Numbered from the stretch's first letter, positions 29,225 through 41,283 are shown. The stretch: 64,000 nucleotides of DNA from CAWBLP01 sp963789495 (GCA_963789495.1 CAWBLP010000008.1:372001-436000), one strand, 5' to 3'. Notes: generated from the sequence alone by a model not told the origin. Numbers and translations are program-made.

Positions 29225-29400
29225 TCCTTCCAGGGACAGCGTGTGCCGCGCAGTGCGATCCAGCTCTGCGCGGCACTGTCGCCCGTCGGCGTCTGCACGA
29301 CAACCCGGTGCAGTCGATGGGCAGAACCCTGCCAGGCGGGCAGCCGCATCAGCGTTGCCGTCTGCACCGCCACCCGCTCACCCGGCGCCATCCCGCCGTG
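29221..29400 (-). pseudogene. C-terminal stump of an unrecognised gene, coupled to the D-threonine aldolase-type gene
   Basis: About 60 residues (GGMAPGERVAVQTATLMRLP ... IALRGTRCPWKE) end in a TGA that overlaps the next start in ATGA (29221-29224). Such coupling is a sign of a real upstream partner gene. Its N-terminal part is missing: at about 29400-29430 the sequence switches to an aminotransferase fragment on the other strand. The family is not recognised. Confidence 0.35.
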
Positions 29401-29404
29401 CAGG

Positions 29405-30286
29405 CTGCTTACGCACCTGTCGTACCATACGCCACTTGAACTCGTCATCCGCTACCTGTTGCGGCCCGGGGACGCGGCGCTGGTGGATGACCCCGGCTAC
29501 TACAACATGTTCGGCAATCTGCGCTCGCAAGGCGTGGACATGCTGGCGGTGCCGCGAAACCCCGACGGACCGGACCTCGCCACCCTCGAAAAGCTGGCGG
29601 CGGCGCACCGGCCGAAAGTGTATTTCACCCAGTCAGTGATGCAGAACCCGACCGGGACCGATATGAGCCCGCATATCGCGTTCAAGGTGTTGCAGGCAGC
29701 CGAACGCCATAACTTCACAATCGTCGAGGACGACATCTTCTGCGATCTGCAGGTCAACCCGACACCGAGGCTGGCCACGCTCGACCAGCTCAACCGTGTG
29801 ATCTACGTGCGCAGCTTTTCCAAGACACTGTCGGGCAGCCTGCGCGTCGGCTTCGTCGCCTGTCCACCGGACATCGCCAACCAGCTCGCCGACATAAAAA
29901 TGCTGACCAGCATCACCACGTCGCTGTTCACGGAGCGTCTTATCTATCTGATGCTGGTGGATGGGCATTACCGCAAGTACCTGTCGCGCCTGCGCGAGCG
30001 GCTTGGCGCGGCGCGGCTTGATGTCGTGCGCGCCTTCGAACGCATCGGACTGGAATTGTTCGCTGAGCCCGCGGGCGGAATGTTCGTCTGGGCACGCTTC
30101 CCGCACCTCGAGGACTCGCTCGCACTGGCGAAAGCGGCGCAGCGCGACGGACTGATGCTCGCTCCGGGCACGGTATTTCGCCCGCACCTGGAGCGGTCGC
30201 CGTGGATGCGATTCAATGTTGCTGTCTGCGAGGAGCCACGCGTGCAGGCTCTGCTGGAACGGCTCGCGTCGAGCACGGCGGAATAA
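29405..30286 (+). pseudogene. Truncated MocR/PdxR-type aminotransferase domain (N-terminus lost)
   Basis: The frame reads as the C-terminal two-thirds of a fold-type-I PLP domain like that of GntR/MocR regulators: TPLELVIRYLLRPGDAALVDDPGYYNMFG, PKVYFTQSVMQNPTGTDMS, FTIVEDDIFCDLQ, and the PLP-lysine segment VIYVRSFSKTLSGSLRVGFV. The usual N-terminal winged helix and first half of the domain are absent. Upstream sequence belongs to another truncated gene on the opposite strand. Intact homologues are amino-acid-metabolism regulators of divergent genes. This copy cannot bind DNA and is probably a relic. Confidence 0.8.
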
Positions 30287-30547
30287 CGCTGGCGAGCGAT
30301 CGGATCGGCGGTTCGCCAACCGGCCGCGATGAGCGCCTCCGACCGGATACAGAAAGCGCGATACAACACGCATCCAGTCGCGCAACCGTGCCGGTTCACC
30401 GCACTCGCGCATCACACCGCCGCAGCCGCGTCGCGCGCCATCGGCTGCAACAAGCCGCGGTAGCGCAACAACCGCAGGCCCGCGCTGTAGCCGAGCCCGA
30501 AAATCCCCGGTAGTGATCGCCGCGACCCATACGACAGGAGCAGAAAC

Positions 30548-31740
30548 GTGGCCGGACCGATGCTGTTCTCCCCCCTGACGATCCGCGATGTCACGCTGAA
30601 GAACCGCGTCGTGCTCGCACCGATGCATCAATACGCATCGCGGGAAGGCTTCGCCACCGACTGGCACCTGGTGAATGCCGGCCGCTTCGCCGTGGGCGGC
30701 TGCGGCCTGGTGATGATGGAATCGACCAAGGTGGAGCGGCGCGGTTGCGGCACCGTCGGCGACCTCGGGCTGTGGAACGACGCATTCGTGCCCGGCCTGG
30801 CCCGCTGCACCGCCTTCATCAAAACCCACGGCGCAGTGCCCGCCATCCAGCTCGGCCATTCCGGCCGCAAGGCGCGGCTTACCCGGCCATGGGAAGGCCA
30901 GCAGCCGCTCACCGCCGACCATCCCGAGATGTTCGACTGGGAGGGCTGGGAACTGGTCGCGCCCAGTGCGGTGGCGCACAGCGACCGCATGCCCACGCCC
31001 CGCGCCTTCACCCGCGACGAGATCCCGACCGTGGTGCAGCACTGGGGCGAGGCCGCGGCGCGGGCCGATCGCGCCGGCTTCGAGGTGCTGGAGATCCACG
31101 GCGCGCATGGCTACCTGATCCACCAGTTCCTGTCTCCGGTGGCAAACCGGCGCAATGACGCCTATGGCGGTTCAGAGTCCGGCCGCATGCGGTTCGCGCT
31201 GGAAGTCGCGGAATGCGTGCGCGCCAACTGGCCGCAGCACAAGCCGCTGTTCATGCGCCTGTCCTGCGAGGACGACGCCGGCTGGGGACCGGAGACGCCG
31301 GCTGGGGACCGGAACAGAGCGTCGCCCTGGCACGCGAGCTGAAAACCAAAGGCGTCGATGTGATCGACTGCAGCTCCGGCGGTATGCTGGAGCGCTCGCC
31401 GATGGATTCCGCGCGGTCGAAATATTACGGCTATCAGGTGCCTTACGCCGAACAGATCCGCGCCGAGGCCGGAATCATGACCATGGCGGTGGGGCATATC
31501 GTGCACGCGGACCAGGCGGAGGCGATCCTGGCGTCGGGCAAGGCCGACCTGATCGCCCTGGCGCGGGAGCTGCTCTACAGCCCCAACTGGGCACTGGACG
31601 CGGCGCAGAAGCTCGGCGCCGATCCCGATTTCACCTGCGTGCCGCCGAACTACGCCTACTGGCTGGGCAAGCGCGCAAAATCCGCCTTCGAAGGCGTGCC
31701 CTCGACGTTCCAGAATGGTGTGGGCGCCGCGGTGGAGTGA
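30548..31740 (+). pseudogene. NADH:flavin oxidoreductase (old yellow enzyme family), broken by a 20-bp tandem duplication
   Basis: A GTG start at 30548 follows AGGAGCAGAAAC. The FMN barrel is well conserved: LFSPLTIRDVTLKNRVVLAPM, AIQLGHSGRKARL, GFEVLEIHGAHGYLIHQFLSP and NRRNDAYGGSESGRMRFALEV. The frame breaks at a perfect tandem repeat of GACGCCGGCTGGGGACCGGA (31274-31293 and 31294-31313). Deleting one unit restores SCEDDAGWGPEQSVALARELK and the rest (SSGGMLERSP, GKADLIALARELLYSPNWAL) to 31740. Family members reduce activated alkenes or initiate dienoyl/trimethylamine-type breakdown. The duplication is unlike the homopolymer indels elsewhere and looks like true slippage, possibly reversible. 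Confidence 0.88.
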
Positions 31741-31815
31741 GATTGCCCAGGCGCCGGCGTCGCGCGCAGGCCGGCGCCGCTTGTCATGACCGGCTGTGAC
31801 GGCTCGCCCTGATCT

Positions 31816-31985
31816 GGCACGAACCGCAGCGAAGCAAGATTTTTCAACACGGAGGAAGAACGAGGACACCGGGGCCACGGAGTCGGTGATCGCGCCACGG
31901 CCGTCGTGCCATCACCAACTCCGTGGCCCTCCGTGTCCTCGCTCTGCCTCCGTGTTGAAAGCTTTGCTTTGCCGCGGTTCGCACC
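31816..31985. repeat. 170-bp long inverted repeat (near-palindrome)
   Basis: The left arm (about 31816-31890; contains GAACCGCAGCGAAGC, TTCAACACGGAGGAAGAACG, GGCCACGGAGTCGGTGAT) and the right arm (about 31911-31985; complementary ATCACCAACTCCGTGGCC, CGTGTCCTCGCTCTGCCTCC, TTGAAAGCTTTGC) pair over roughly 72 bp with few mismatches around a 20-bp loop (31891-31910). It encodes nothing. It sits between two convergent genes (the OYE pseudogene and PPIase), where it could end transcription from both sides. It may instead be a dispersed palindromic element. Confidence 0.82.
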
Positions 31986-32158
31986 CAGGCCGCGCTGGTG
32001 TTCCCGCACTGCCGCCGCATGCGACTGCCTTGCGGCGCGACGGGGACGCGCCCACGGACCGAAGTGCCGCGACGGACTTATGTGCCGCGGCCAACTCATG
32101 TGCCGCGGCCGACTGGCGCCGCCGGCCGCCCGCCGCGCGGGCGAGCGGCGACGCGCCG

Positions 32159-32729
32159 CTACTTCACGTCCGCGGCGACGCGCATGTGCATCGATGCGGT
32201 CAGGGTCCTGCACCGTGCCGCTGCCGCCGCTGCCGCGCTTCGATTGGTCGACGAACTCCATGCCCCTGCACCACCTGGCCCCAGATCGTGTATTGGCCGT
32301 CCAGATGCGGCGCCGGCGCGAACATGATGAAGAACTGGCTGTTGCCGCTGTTCGGGTCGCCGGTGCGGGCCATGCCGCAGGTGCCGCGCAGGAAGTGGCG
32401 CTTGGTGGTGAACTCGGCCGGCAGGTCGGCAGCTTGGAGCCGCCGGTGCCGGTGCCGGTCGGGTCGCCGCCCTGCGCCATGAAGCCTTCGATCACGCGAT
32501 GGAACGGCGTGTTGTCGTAGAACCCCTCCCGCGCGAGGGTCTTGATCCGCTCCACCGTCTTCGGCGCCAGGTCGGGGAACATCTGGATCACCACACGGCC
32601 ATACTTCAGGTCCATGTACAGCGTGTTCTCGGGGTCCAGCTTCGGCTGGGCTTCGGCGGATTCGCTCATCAGGAATTCCCCTGCCAGGGTTGCGACCGCG
32701 GCGCCCGCGATCAGGGTTCGGCGAAACAT
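32159..32729 (-). CDS. Cyclophilin-type peptidylprolyl isomerase, exported, with three one-base indels
   Basis: It starts MFRRTLIAGAAVATLAGEFL, a signal peptide with cleavage near ESAEAQ, so it is probably periplasmic. Cyclophilin motifs are EGFYDNTPFHRVIEGFMAQGGD, GMARTGDPNSGNSQFFIMFAPAPHLDGQYTIWG and FVDQSKRGSGGSGTVQDPDRI. The reading frame must shift near 32428, 32264 and 32192 to reach the family C-terminus MHMRVAADVK and a TAG at 32159-32161. All three are one-base homopolymer-type changes, so this is probably intact in nature. It accelerates prolyl isomerisation in secreted proteins. It is the third gene of the conserved gyrA-coaD-PPIase row. Confidence 0.85.
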
Positions 32730-32798
32730 GGCGCCTCCTTGAGGAAATGTGCTGGGCTGTCCCGGGTTGGCACAGCCGGGTCGACGGAATGCGGGAAA

Positions 32799-33307
32799 TC
32801 AGCCGCGGATGCGACGCAGCACCCGCTCCATGCGTCAGCGGCGGGACGAAGGAGGAAATATCGCCGCCCAGCATTGCCACTTCCTTGACCAGGCGGGAGG
32901 CGATGAACTGGTGCCGCTCGCTCGCCATCAGGAACACCGTCTCGACGTCCGGCGCCATGCGATAGTTCATGCCGGCCATCTGGAATTCATAGTCGAAATC
33001 GGACACCGCGCGCAGCCCGCGCACGATCATGCTGGCGCCGACCTTGCGGGCGAAATCGATCAGCAGCGTATCGAACGGCCGCACCTCGATCACCATGCCG
33101 TTCTGCGTGGCGATGCGGGCGATTTCGGCCTCCACCAGCTCGACCCGCTCCTCCAGTGTGAACAGCGGGCCCTTGCCGGTGTTGATCGCGACGCCGACCA
33201 CCAGCTTGTCCAGCAGCCGCGCGGCGCGGGCGATCACGTCGAGATGGCCGTTGGTGACGGGATCGAACGTGCCGGGGTACAGACCGACACGCAGCTTCTT
33301 CACGGGC

Positions 33308-33315
<8 letters not shown>
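32799..33315 (-). CDS. coaD: Phosphopantetheine adenylyltransferase, one-base frameshift near the C-terminus
   Basis: A nucleotidyltransferase fold: KLRVGLYPGTFDPVTNGHLD carries the T/HxGH motif (T-N-G-H) and SERHQFIASRLVKEVA is the ISSS/TxxR-type C-terminal motif. It converts 4'-phosphopantetheine plus ATP to dephospho-CoA in CoA synthesis. After SSFVPPLTH the frame is lost; dropping one base of the CC at 32828-32829 gives the normal ending HERVLRRIRG and a TGA at 32799 (171 residues). The ATG overlaps the gyrA end by 8 bp. An essential gene, so the indel is suspect. Confidence 0.92.
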
Positions 33316-36093
<2,778 letters not shown>

Positions 36094-36668
36094 AATGGGC
36101 TCGGTTCAGTTGTGGAGGCGGCGCCTTGTCCCGGGTTGCGGGCCGCGGCGCTGCGCTGCGTCATGCCACAGCTAGATAGGCGGATTTTGGGGGAAAGGCG
36201 AGAGGGTGGGAGCGTGCCTCCGCCGGCCGGTGCCGTTTTTGAGACGCGGTGGCGGATGGGGGACAGCGGAGTGGCGGGTGAGGCCGGCCCGACGGTGGCG
36301 GGCCGGGTTGGCCTGCCGGATGGGAGAGGCCCCCGTGCTACCCGCGCGTGACTTCGGTGCCTGCGCCTGACTCAGGCGACAGCCGGCGAACCCCATCGCA
36401 AGCACCGGACTGTCCGGCTGGCTCATCGCGCGATGGCGGATACAGGATATGCCATTGACGCGCCCCCCTTGCACCGGCCGCGGCGCTGCCCGAGGCCGCG
36501 CTGCGCAGGCCGCGACGACCCGGCGCGACCGGGATCGCCGGACGCGCCCGTGCTGCAGGCCACGCCTGTCGGGGGCCCTCACAGGAATCGTTGCCTCACT
36601 GCACGATACAGTTGCAATATGACCTGGCTGCGGGAGGTCCGCCGTAATTTGGAATATGGTAAAAAAAG
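36094..36668. other. Non-coding interval upstream of gyrA
   Basis: 575 bp with no supported gene between gyrA (leftward) and the C58 protease gene (rightward), so it must contain both promoters. The last 60 bp are markedly richer in A/T (AATTTGGAATATGG, then a run of seven A before the protease ATG) than the rest. No operator or hairpin stands out. Confidence 0.4.
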
Positions 36669-37418
36669 ATGAACTGGCTGAAGAGCAAACTGATCGGTGC
36701 CTATGTGGGAATCGTCCAGCGCAGCGTCCGCTCCGCCGGCGGGCACCTTACGTGGGATTTTTCCCAATGCGTCAATCCGGTTGCCACGATCATCGGCACC
36801 GACACCGTGACGCGGGACGGCATCTGCGAAATGCTGTCCGCCAAATGGATCGACGAGCATGCGCATGACAGTGCGCTCGCCAACTGGATCACCCAGGGCG
36901 GTGGCGGCACGGTCAACGCGTCCAAGATCCGCCTGCTGATGCAGTGGTTCATCATCGGCGATTCGATGCGCCCATCACAGATGATCAGCCCGCATTCGAC
37001 CTCGCCCGACATCCAGCGCGGGTCGCAGAACCAGGACAAGGCGACCCGCAACTTCCTGTTGAGCCGGGGCATCATCCGGCGCGGGGGCGGGCTGCAGAAC
37101 GGCTGGGGTGTGGGCAACAAGGCCGGCGGCGAGAAGATCAAGGCCAAGCTTGCCAGTGACCTGTGCGATTCGCGCGGCGGCACCGGGTCCTATCGCATCA
37201 TCGGCATCTACGGCTCCGACGCCTCCGGGCATTGCATGGCCTGCTATACCGGGCTGCAGGATATCGCGTTCTTCGATCCGAATTTCGGTGAGTTCTGGTT
37301 CGAGGATAAGAAGAAGTTCCAGAAATGGTTCATGGAGGACTTCTACGTGAAGTCGCTGTATTCCCGGATGATGAACGACCATTACGAGCTGTTCGACTAC
37401 GGGCTGCGCGCTCACTGA
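36669..37418 (+). CDS. YopT/AvrPphB-type (peptidase family C58) cysteine protease
   Basis: A 249-residue protein with the C58 triad pattern: C53 in TRDGICEMLSAKWI, H188 in GSDASGHCMACYTG and D203 in IAFFDPNFGEFWFE. The His-Asp spacing of 15 and the F-D-P-N-x-G-x-x-x-F strand match YopT (plague effector) and AvrPphB (Pseudomonas effector). Those enzymes are injected and cleave host GTPases or kinases; free-living homologues have no known target. No secretion signal, toxin repeat or chaperone gene is seen here. The AT-rich leader and position next to a hairpin repeat suggest acquisition by transfer. No clear ribosome site precedes the ATG. Confidence 0.75.
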   Translation: MNWLKSKLIGAYVGIVQRSVRSAGGHLTWDFSQCVNPVATIIGTDTVTRDGICEMLSAKWIDEHAHDSALANWITQGGGGTVNASKIRLLMQWFIIGDSMRPSQMISPHSTSPDIQRGSQNQDKATRNFLLSRGIIRRGGGLQNGWGVGNKAGGEKIKAKLASDLCDSRGGTGSYRIIGIYGSDASGHCMACYTGLQDIAFFDPNFGEFWFEDKKKFQKWFMEDFYVKSLYSRMMNDHYELFDYGLRAH

Positions 37419-37431
37419 CCCGGAGCCGGCC

Positions 37432-37685
37432 GCTGGACGTGTCGGGGCGATTGCCCCGAACCCCACCTGGGGGCTTTGAGCCCTGGACCCCCGGCAAAGG
37501 CTCGCCTTTGCAATCGATTCGGTTTGGGGCGGAGAGGGGGCGCGGCGGTTCCGGACCGGGGTGCAATCACGACCGGCCCTCGCCCCACCCCAAACAGAGG
37601 CGGCTCCAAGGGCCGCGCCCTTAGCGCCCCATGATGGAGGTTCGGGGCAAGGCCCCCGACGCTTCCTGTCGCCCGGTGGACACGG
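37432..37685 (+). repeat. Dispersed multi-hairpin element, copy D
   Basis: Complete but slightly decayed copy downstream of the protease gene. The modules are CGGGGCGATTGCCCCG, GGGGGCTTTGAGCCCTGG, AAAGGCTCGCCTTT-GCAATCG, GGTTTGGGGCGGAGAGG paired with CCTCGCCCCACCCCAAAC, CCAAGGGCCGCGCCCTT and GGTTCGGGGCAAGGCCCCCGA. Order and spacing follow copy C (27783). The AGGGGCAGCGCCCC module is reduced here to a short remnant (AGCGCCCCATGA). Confidence 0.8.
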
Positions 37686-37737
37686 TGGTGGCAACACGGC
37701 ACCGTGCTACGCAATCATCGTACAGGGGGCGCACGTC

Positions 37738-38562
37738 ATGCAGCTTGGCATCCATCTGCCGCATATCGGTCGCAAGGCCGGTCCGGACTCCATCCGCCGC
37801 TCCGCCGAACAGGCCGAGGCGCTGGGCTTCGCCGATGTCTGGGTCAGCGAGCACATCATCGTACCGAAGGATTCCAACTACCCGCCCTCCCCCAATTTCT
37901 GGGACCCGGTGCTGACGCTGACCTGGGCCGCCGCCTGCACCCGCCGCGTGCGGCTGGGCACCAGTGTGCTGGTGCTGCCGATGCGCCACCCGCTGCCTCT
38001 GGCGAAGGAACTGGCGACGCTGCAGAACCTGTCGCAGGGCCGGCTGATCCTGGGTGCCGGCGTCGGCTGGCTGGAGGCCGAGTTTGCCGCGCTGGGCGTG
38101 CCGTTCCGCGAGCGCGGCCGGCGCATGGACGAAGGCATCGCGATGATGCGCGCGGTGTGGAATGAGGACCCGGTCACCTTCCCGGCCCGCTGGATTCCGG
38201 CGGTGATCAACGAGATGCGCACCCAGCCGCAGCCCTGTGCCCCGATCCCGATCTGGATCGGCGGGTCGTCGGACGCCGCGGTCAAACGCGCGCTGGGGCT
38301 GGACGGCTGGCACGGCAGTCGCGTGGCACCCGACCAGGCGAAGGCGATGGTGCAGCGGCTGCGCGCCGAACGGCCGGAGCCCGACTTCACCATCTCGCTG
38401 CGCATCGGCTGCAGTGCGGCAACGGTCGGGGAGTTGCGCGGCAAGTTGGCGACGTATCAGGAAGCCGGCGTGCAGCACGTGCTGGTGGCGCAGGAGGATC
38501 GTGACATCGACACCTACCTGACCACCACGGAGCAGATTGCCCGCGCCGCCGAAGGCTTGTAG
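37738..38562 (+). CDS. LLM-class F420-dependent oxidoreductase (TIGR03619-like)
   Basis: 274 residues from the ATG at 37738 (MQLGIHLPHIGRKAGPDSIR), behind AGGGGGCG. Typical LLM/F420 features are AEALGFADVWVSEHIIVPK, RRVRLGTSVLVLPMRHPLPLAKELATL, GRLILGAGVGWLEAEFAALG and PIPIWIGGSSDAAVKRAL. It is the fourth such protein in the window but lies 30 kb from fbiC and stands alone, suggesting that the genome carries many LLM paralogues. Substrate unknown; use of FMN instead of F420 cannot be excluded. Confidence 0.87.
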   Translation: MQLGIHLPHIGRKAGPDSIRRSAEQAEALGFADVWVSEHIIVPKDSNYPPSPNFWDPVLTLTWAAACTRRVRLGTSVLVLPMRHPLPLAKELATLQNLSQGRLILGAGVGWLEAEFAALGVPFRERGRRMDEGIAMMRAVWNEDPVTFPARWIPAVINEMRTQPQPCAPIPIWIGGSSDAAVKRALGLDGWHGSRVAPDQAKAMVQRLRAERPEPDFTISLRIGCSAATVGELRGKLATYQEAGVQHVLVAQEDRDIDTYLTTTEQIARAAEGL

Positions 38563-38699
38563 CCCCAGGGCGGAGTGAGCGGCGAAGCTGAAATCCGGAG
38601 ACGGCGGAACCAATCCGCAATGTCCAGGCGGTGTGCCGGCTCCCATACCGCAAATAGCCGAAGTGTTCGGCGTCAGCGGGCATAGGTCTCACCGGTAAC

Positions 38700-39143
38700 C
38701 CGCGACAGACTGGGCACCAGTCGATCCGATGGACGTACGCGGAGCTGAAAGCGAAGGTCGATGCATTTGCGACCGGGCTCCTGGCGCTGAGGCTCGCGCC
38801 GGGTGACCGGGTGGTCATCTGGTCGCCCAACAACGCGGAGTGGGTGATCACGCGGTTCGCGACCGCGAAGGCGGGAATGGTCCTGGTCAATATCAATCCG
38901 GCCCATCCGCTCGGCGAACTCGAATATGCGTTGAACAAGGTCGGCTGCACGGCGCTCATCACGGCGATGGCGCTCAAGACCAGCAACTACATCGAGGTGT
39001 TGGCGACGCTGATGCCGGAGATCGTGCGGCATGTCCGGTCGATCGCCCTCCAGATGGCTGGGATTGTGGTGCCGCATGCGCTGCTCCCGCAGATGCTCGA
39101 CGCCATCGCAACACTTCGTCCGTTGCCGCCGGTTCAATGTTGA
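38700..39143 (+). pseudogene. Fragment of an AMP-binding acyl-CoA synthetase
   Basis: The frame encodes the N-terminal segment of a fatty-acid/benzoate CoA ligase (SIRWTYAELKAKVDAFATGLLALRLAPGDRVVIWSPNNAEWVITRFATAKAGMVLVNINPAHPLGELEYALNKVGC). Homology is lost after about LMPEIVR and a stop follows at 39141. There is no start codon with ribosome site, and the P-loop (TSGTTGxPK) and the rest of the enzyme are missing. It is a relic of a gene of which about 500 residues have gone. Confidence 0.8.
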
Positions 39144-39395
39144 GTGACGCTGACATGACTGGCCGCGCAGACTGTCGGCAGGGGAATTGCGTCCAAACGC
39201 CCCATTACAGCGACAGAGTTTCGGTCAGACCGAACTCGACGACCAACAGGACCGGCCGAGAGCGTCATCACTGCACGGCCGCCGTTGCAAACGCCGTCGG
39301 GGCGGATGGGCTGGCTTCCATAGGGTCGGACGGGCTGGTCATCTGGGGAATGTCGGATAAGCTTCGCAGGCAATCCACAGAAACGGGGGACGTCC

Positions 39396-40359
39396 ATGCC
39401 GGTCACCGACCCCTCGGCGGAACTGATCCGGGAAGCCGAACTCAACCACCGTCTGCTTCTCGATCATTCGGGCCGGACCTTCTTGCCGATCACCGGATCG
39501 CGGTGGGGCGAATTGATCATGCCGGCACCCGATGAGACATCGCAGCCGGTTGCCGCCGGCCTGCGCCTTGTGCTGTTCGCAAGCTTCGAATTCGGCTACC
39601 TGGCGCTGGAGGCGGTCAAGGCTTACGCGCGTCGATTTCCTGGACGTGTACAGCTGGTCGGATTGGTGACGGATGATCCCGTGAACCAGACCGCCAGGAT
39701 CGGCCTGAAGAAGCGGATATGGAAGTATGTGGACCACGACGAAATCATCGCGATCGAAACGGCCATCGTGGAGTCGGCATTGCGTGAGGGCGTACCGGCC
39801 TATACCGGCGAAATCAAAGTTGATGGTTTCCGGAATTTGCTAGAGGCGTGGAAGCCGGATGCCATCATGAGTTGTGTGTTCGGTCAGGTGATCGAACTCA
39901 TGGATCATCGGACGGCCGAGCTACGGTATCTACAACTTTCATCCTTCGGATCTTGCGCATGGCCATGGCGCAGGTCCGGCGCCCGCCGAGGACCTGGCTG
40001 CACGCGGCGCGACCAGCACGGTCTGGACCATTCATCAGGTCATCGAGGCCGTCGACGCTGGGCCCGTTGTGGCAGTCTCACCTTCTATCAATGTGCTGGA
40101 TCTTGACGGCGCGCTGCCTGCCAATCCTCTTGTGCTCTACGATAAGCTCCTGGAGCCCGTCGGTTGCCTCGCCGCCTGTCTGGTGGATGCGCTGGCGAAG
40201 CGGTTCGCCTCCGATACGCCCGGCACGCTCGATGCCCTGGCGGTCGATGCGGCCATTCCTGCCGAACTGCGCGCGCGCATGCTCGAACCGATCAACCGGC
40301 ATCACCATGTTACGTCCCTTCCGACATTCGATCCCGTGCTGACCACGCCATTCGAATAG
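39396..40359 (+). CDS. Formyltransferase-family protein (methionyl-tRNA formyltransferase-like), one-base frameshift
   Basis: The start ATG at 39396 has GGGGG upstream. About 55 residues precede a formyltransferase Rossmann start (LRLVLFASFEFGYLALEAVKAY). The fold continues to AWKPDAIMSCVFGQVIELMDHRT, then the frame breaks. Dropping one G of GG at 39914-39915 gives PSYGIYNFHPSDLAHGHGAGPAP, which holds the family N-x-H-P-S catalytic signature (Asn, His), and ATSTVWTIHQVIEAVDAGPVVA, to a stop at 40359. Family enzymes transfer a formyl group from 10-formyl-tetrahydrofolate. This is not the housekeeping fmt (different N-terminus, no anticodon domain); the acceptor may be a sugar amine or amino acid. 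Confidence 0.78.
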
Positions 40360-40374
40360 TCTACGGGAGCCAGC

Positions 40375-41283
40375 TCAATGCGGGAGCTGCATGCCGGGTG
40401 CACGCTCGGATGGCGGTCTGTTCGGCACCATACTCCATGTAACGCCTGCAACAACGATGGCGGCACCAATCACCTGCTCAGGCACGGGAAGATCCCCCTG
40501 GAGCGAAGCCAGCGCCATCGTAACGACGGGAATGAAGTTGAACATGATATTTGTCTGCATGGCGCCGATCAGTGCGATCGCGCGAGTCCAGCACAGGTAG
40601 GCGATTATGGTCGAGCCGACCACCACAGCTGCCAGTGCAGCCAGCGGTGCAGCGGACGGTGGTGTTGCAGGAAAGGCCAGAACGGCGCGAGGGGACAGAA
40701 ACACCGCGCCGATCGTTACCACCAACGTCGTGTTGGACAGCGCTGCAACATCCTTGCGCAGCAGCCGCGGCGCAGCGGCCGTGTAGAAGGCCATGCACAA
40801 TGCGGCAACAAAAGCCAGCGGCTCGCCCCAGTCCAGACTGAGTCCGGCAAGGCCAAGCGGATTGTCGCCCAGTACGGCGATCACCGCGCCGATGACTGCG
40901 ACGAGCGTGCCAACGATCGAGCGCCCGGTCAGCCGTTCGCCGGTAAAGGCGGCAGCACCGCACGCAGTGATCGCCGGAGTAAGGGCCATAACGACCGAGG
41001 CGCTGATCGCCGAGGTCAGTCGGATTGCTGAGAACAGGAAGGCCTGAAAGCAGGTTATGCCGACAAAGCCCAACAGCAGGTAGCGGAACCAGTGGCCCGA
41101 CAGCGTCCGCAGCGGATTGCCGTTCCGAGCGGTGAGTAGAAGCATCAGTATCGAGGCGAGGCCATAACGCACTCCGGACGCCGCGAATGGCGGCAGCCAT
41201 GTCATGATGATCTTCGCCCAGAGATACCCGGCGCCCCAGAAGAAAACCGCGATCGAAGCCAGCCCGCGTCCAGTCCAGATCAT
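40375..41283 (-). CDS. EamA/DMT-family inner-membrane transporter
   Basis: 302 residues with ten predicted hydrophobic helices in two EamA repeats (first repeat: LASIAVFFWGAGYLWAKIIM ... GIVGTLVAVIGAVIAVLG; second: AFVAALCMAFYTAAAPRLL ... VIGAAIVVAGVTWSMV). It starts with an ATG at 41283, with GGAG upstream. DMT carriers export amino acids, nucleosides or drugs; the substrate is not inferable. It is convergent with the formyltransferase gene, with 15 bp between stops. Confidence 0.88.
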   Translation of the reverse strand: MIWTGRGLASIAVFFWGAGYLWAKIIMTWLPPFAASGVRYGLASILMLLLTARNGNPLRTLSGHWFRYLLLGFVGITCFQAFLFSAIRLTSAISASVVMALTPAITACGAAAFTGERLTGRSIVGTLVAVIGAVIAVLGDNPLGLAGLSLDWGEPLAFVAALCMAFYTAAAPRLLRKDVAALSNTTLVVTIGAVFLSPRAVLAFPATPPSAAPLAALAAVVVGSTIIAYLCWTRAIALIGAMQTNIMFNFIPVVTMALASLQGDLPVPEQVIGAAIVVAGVTWSMVPNRPPSERAPGMQLPH

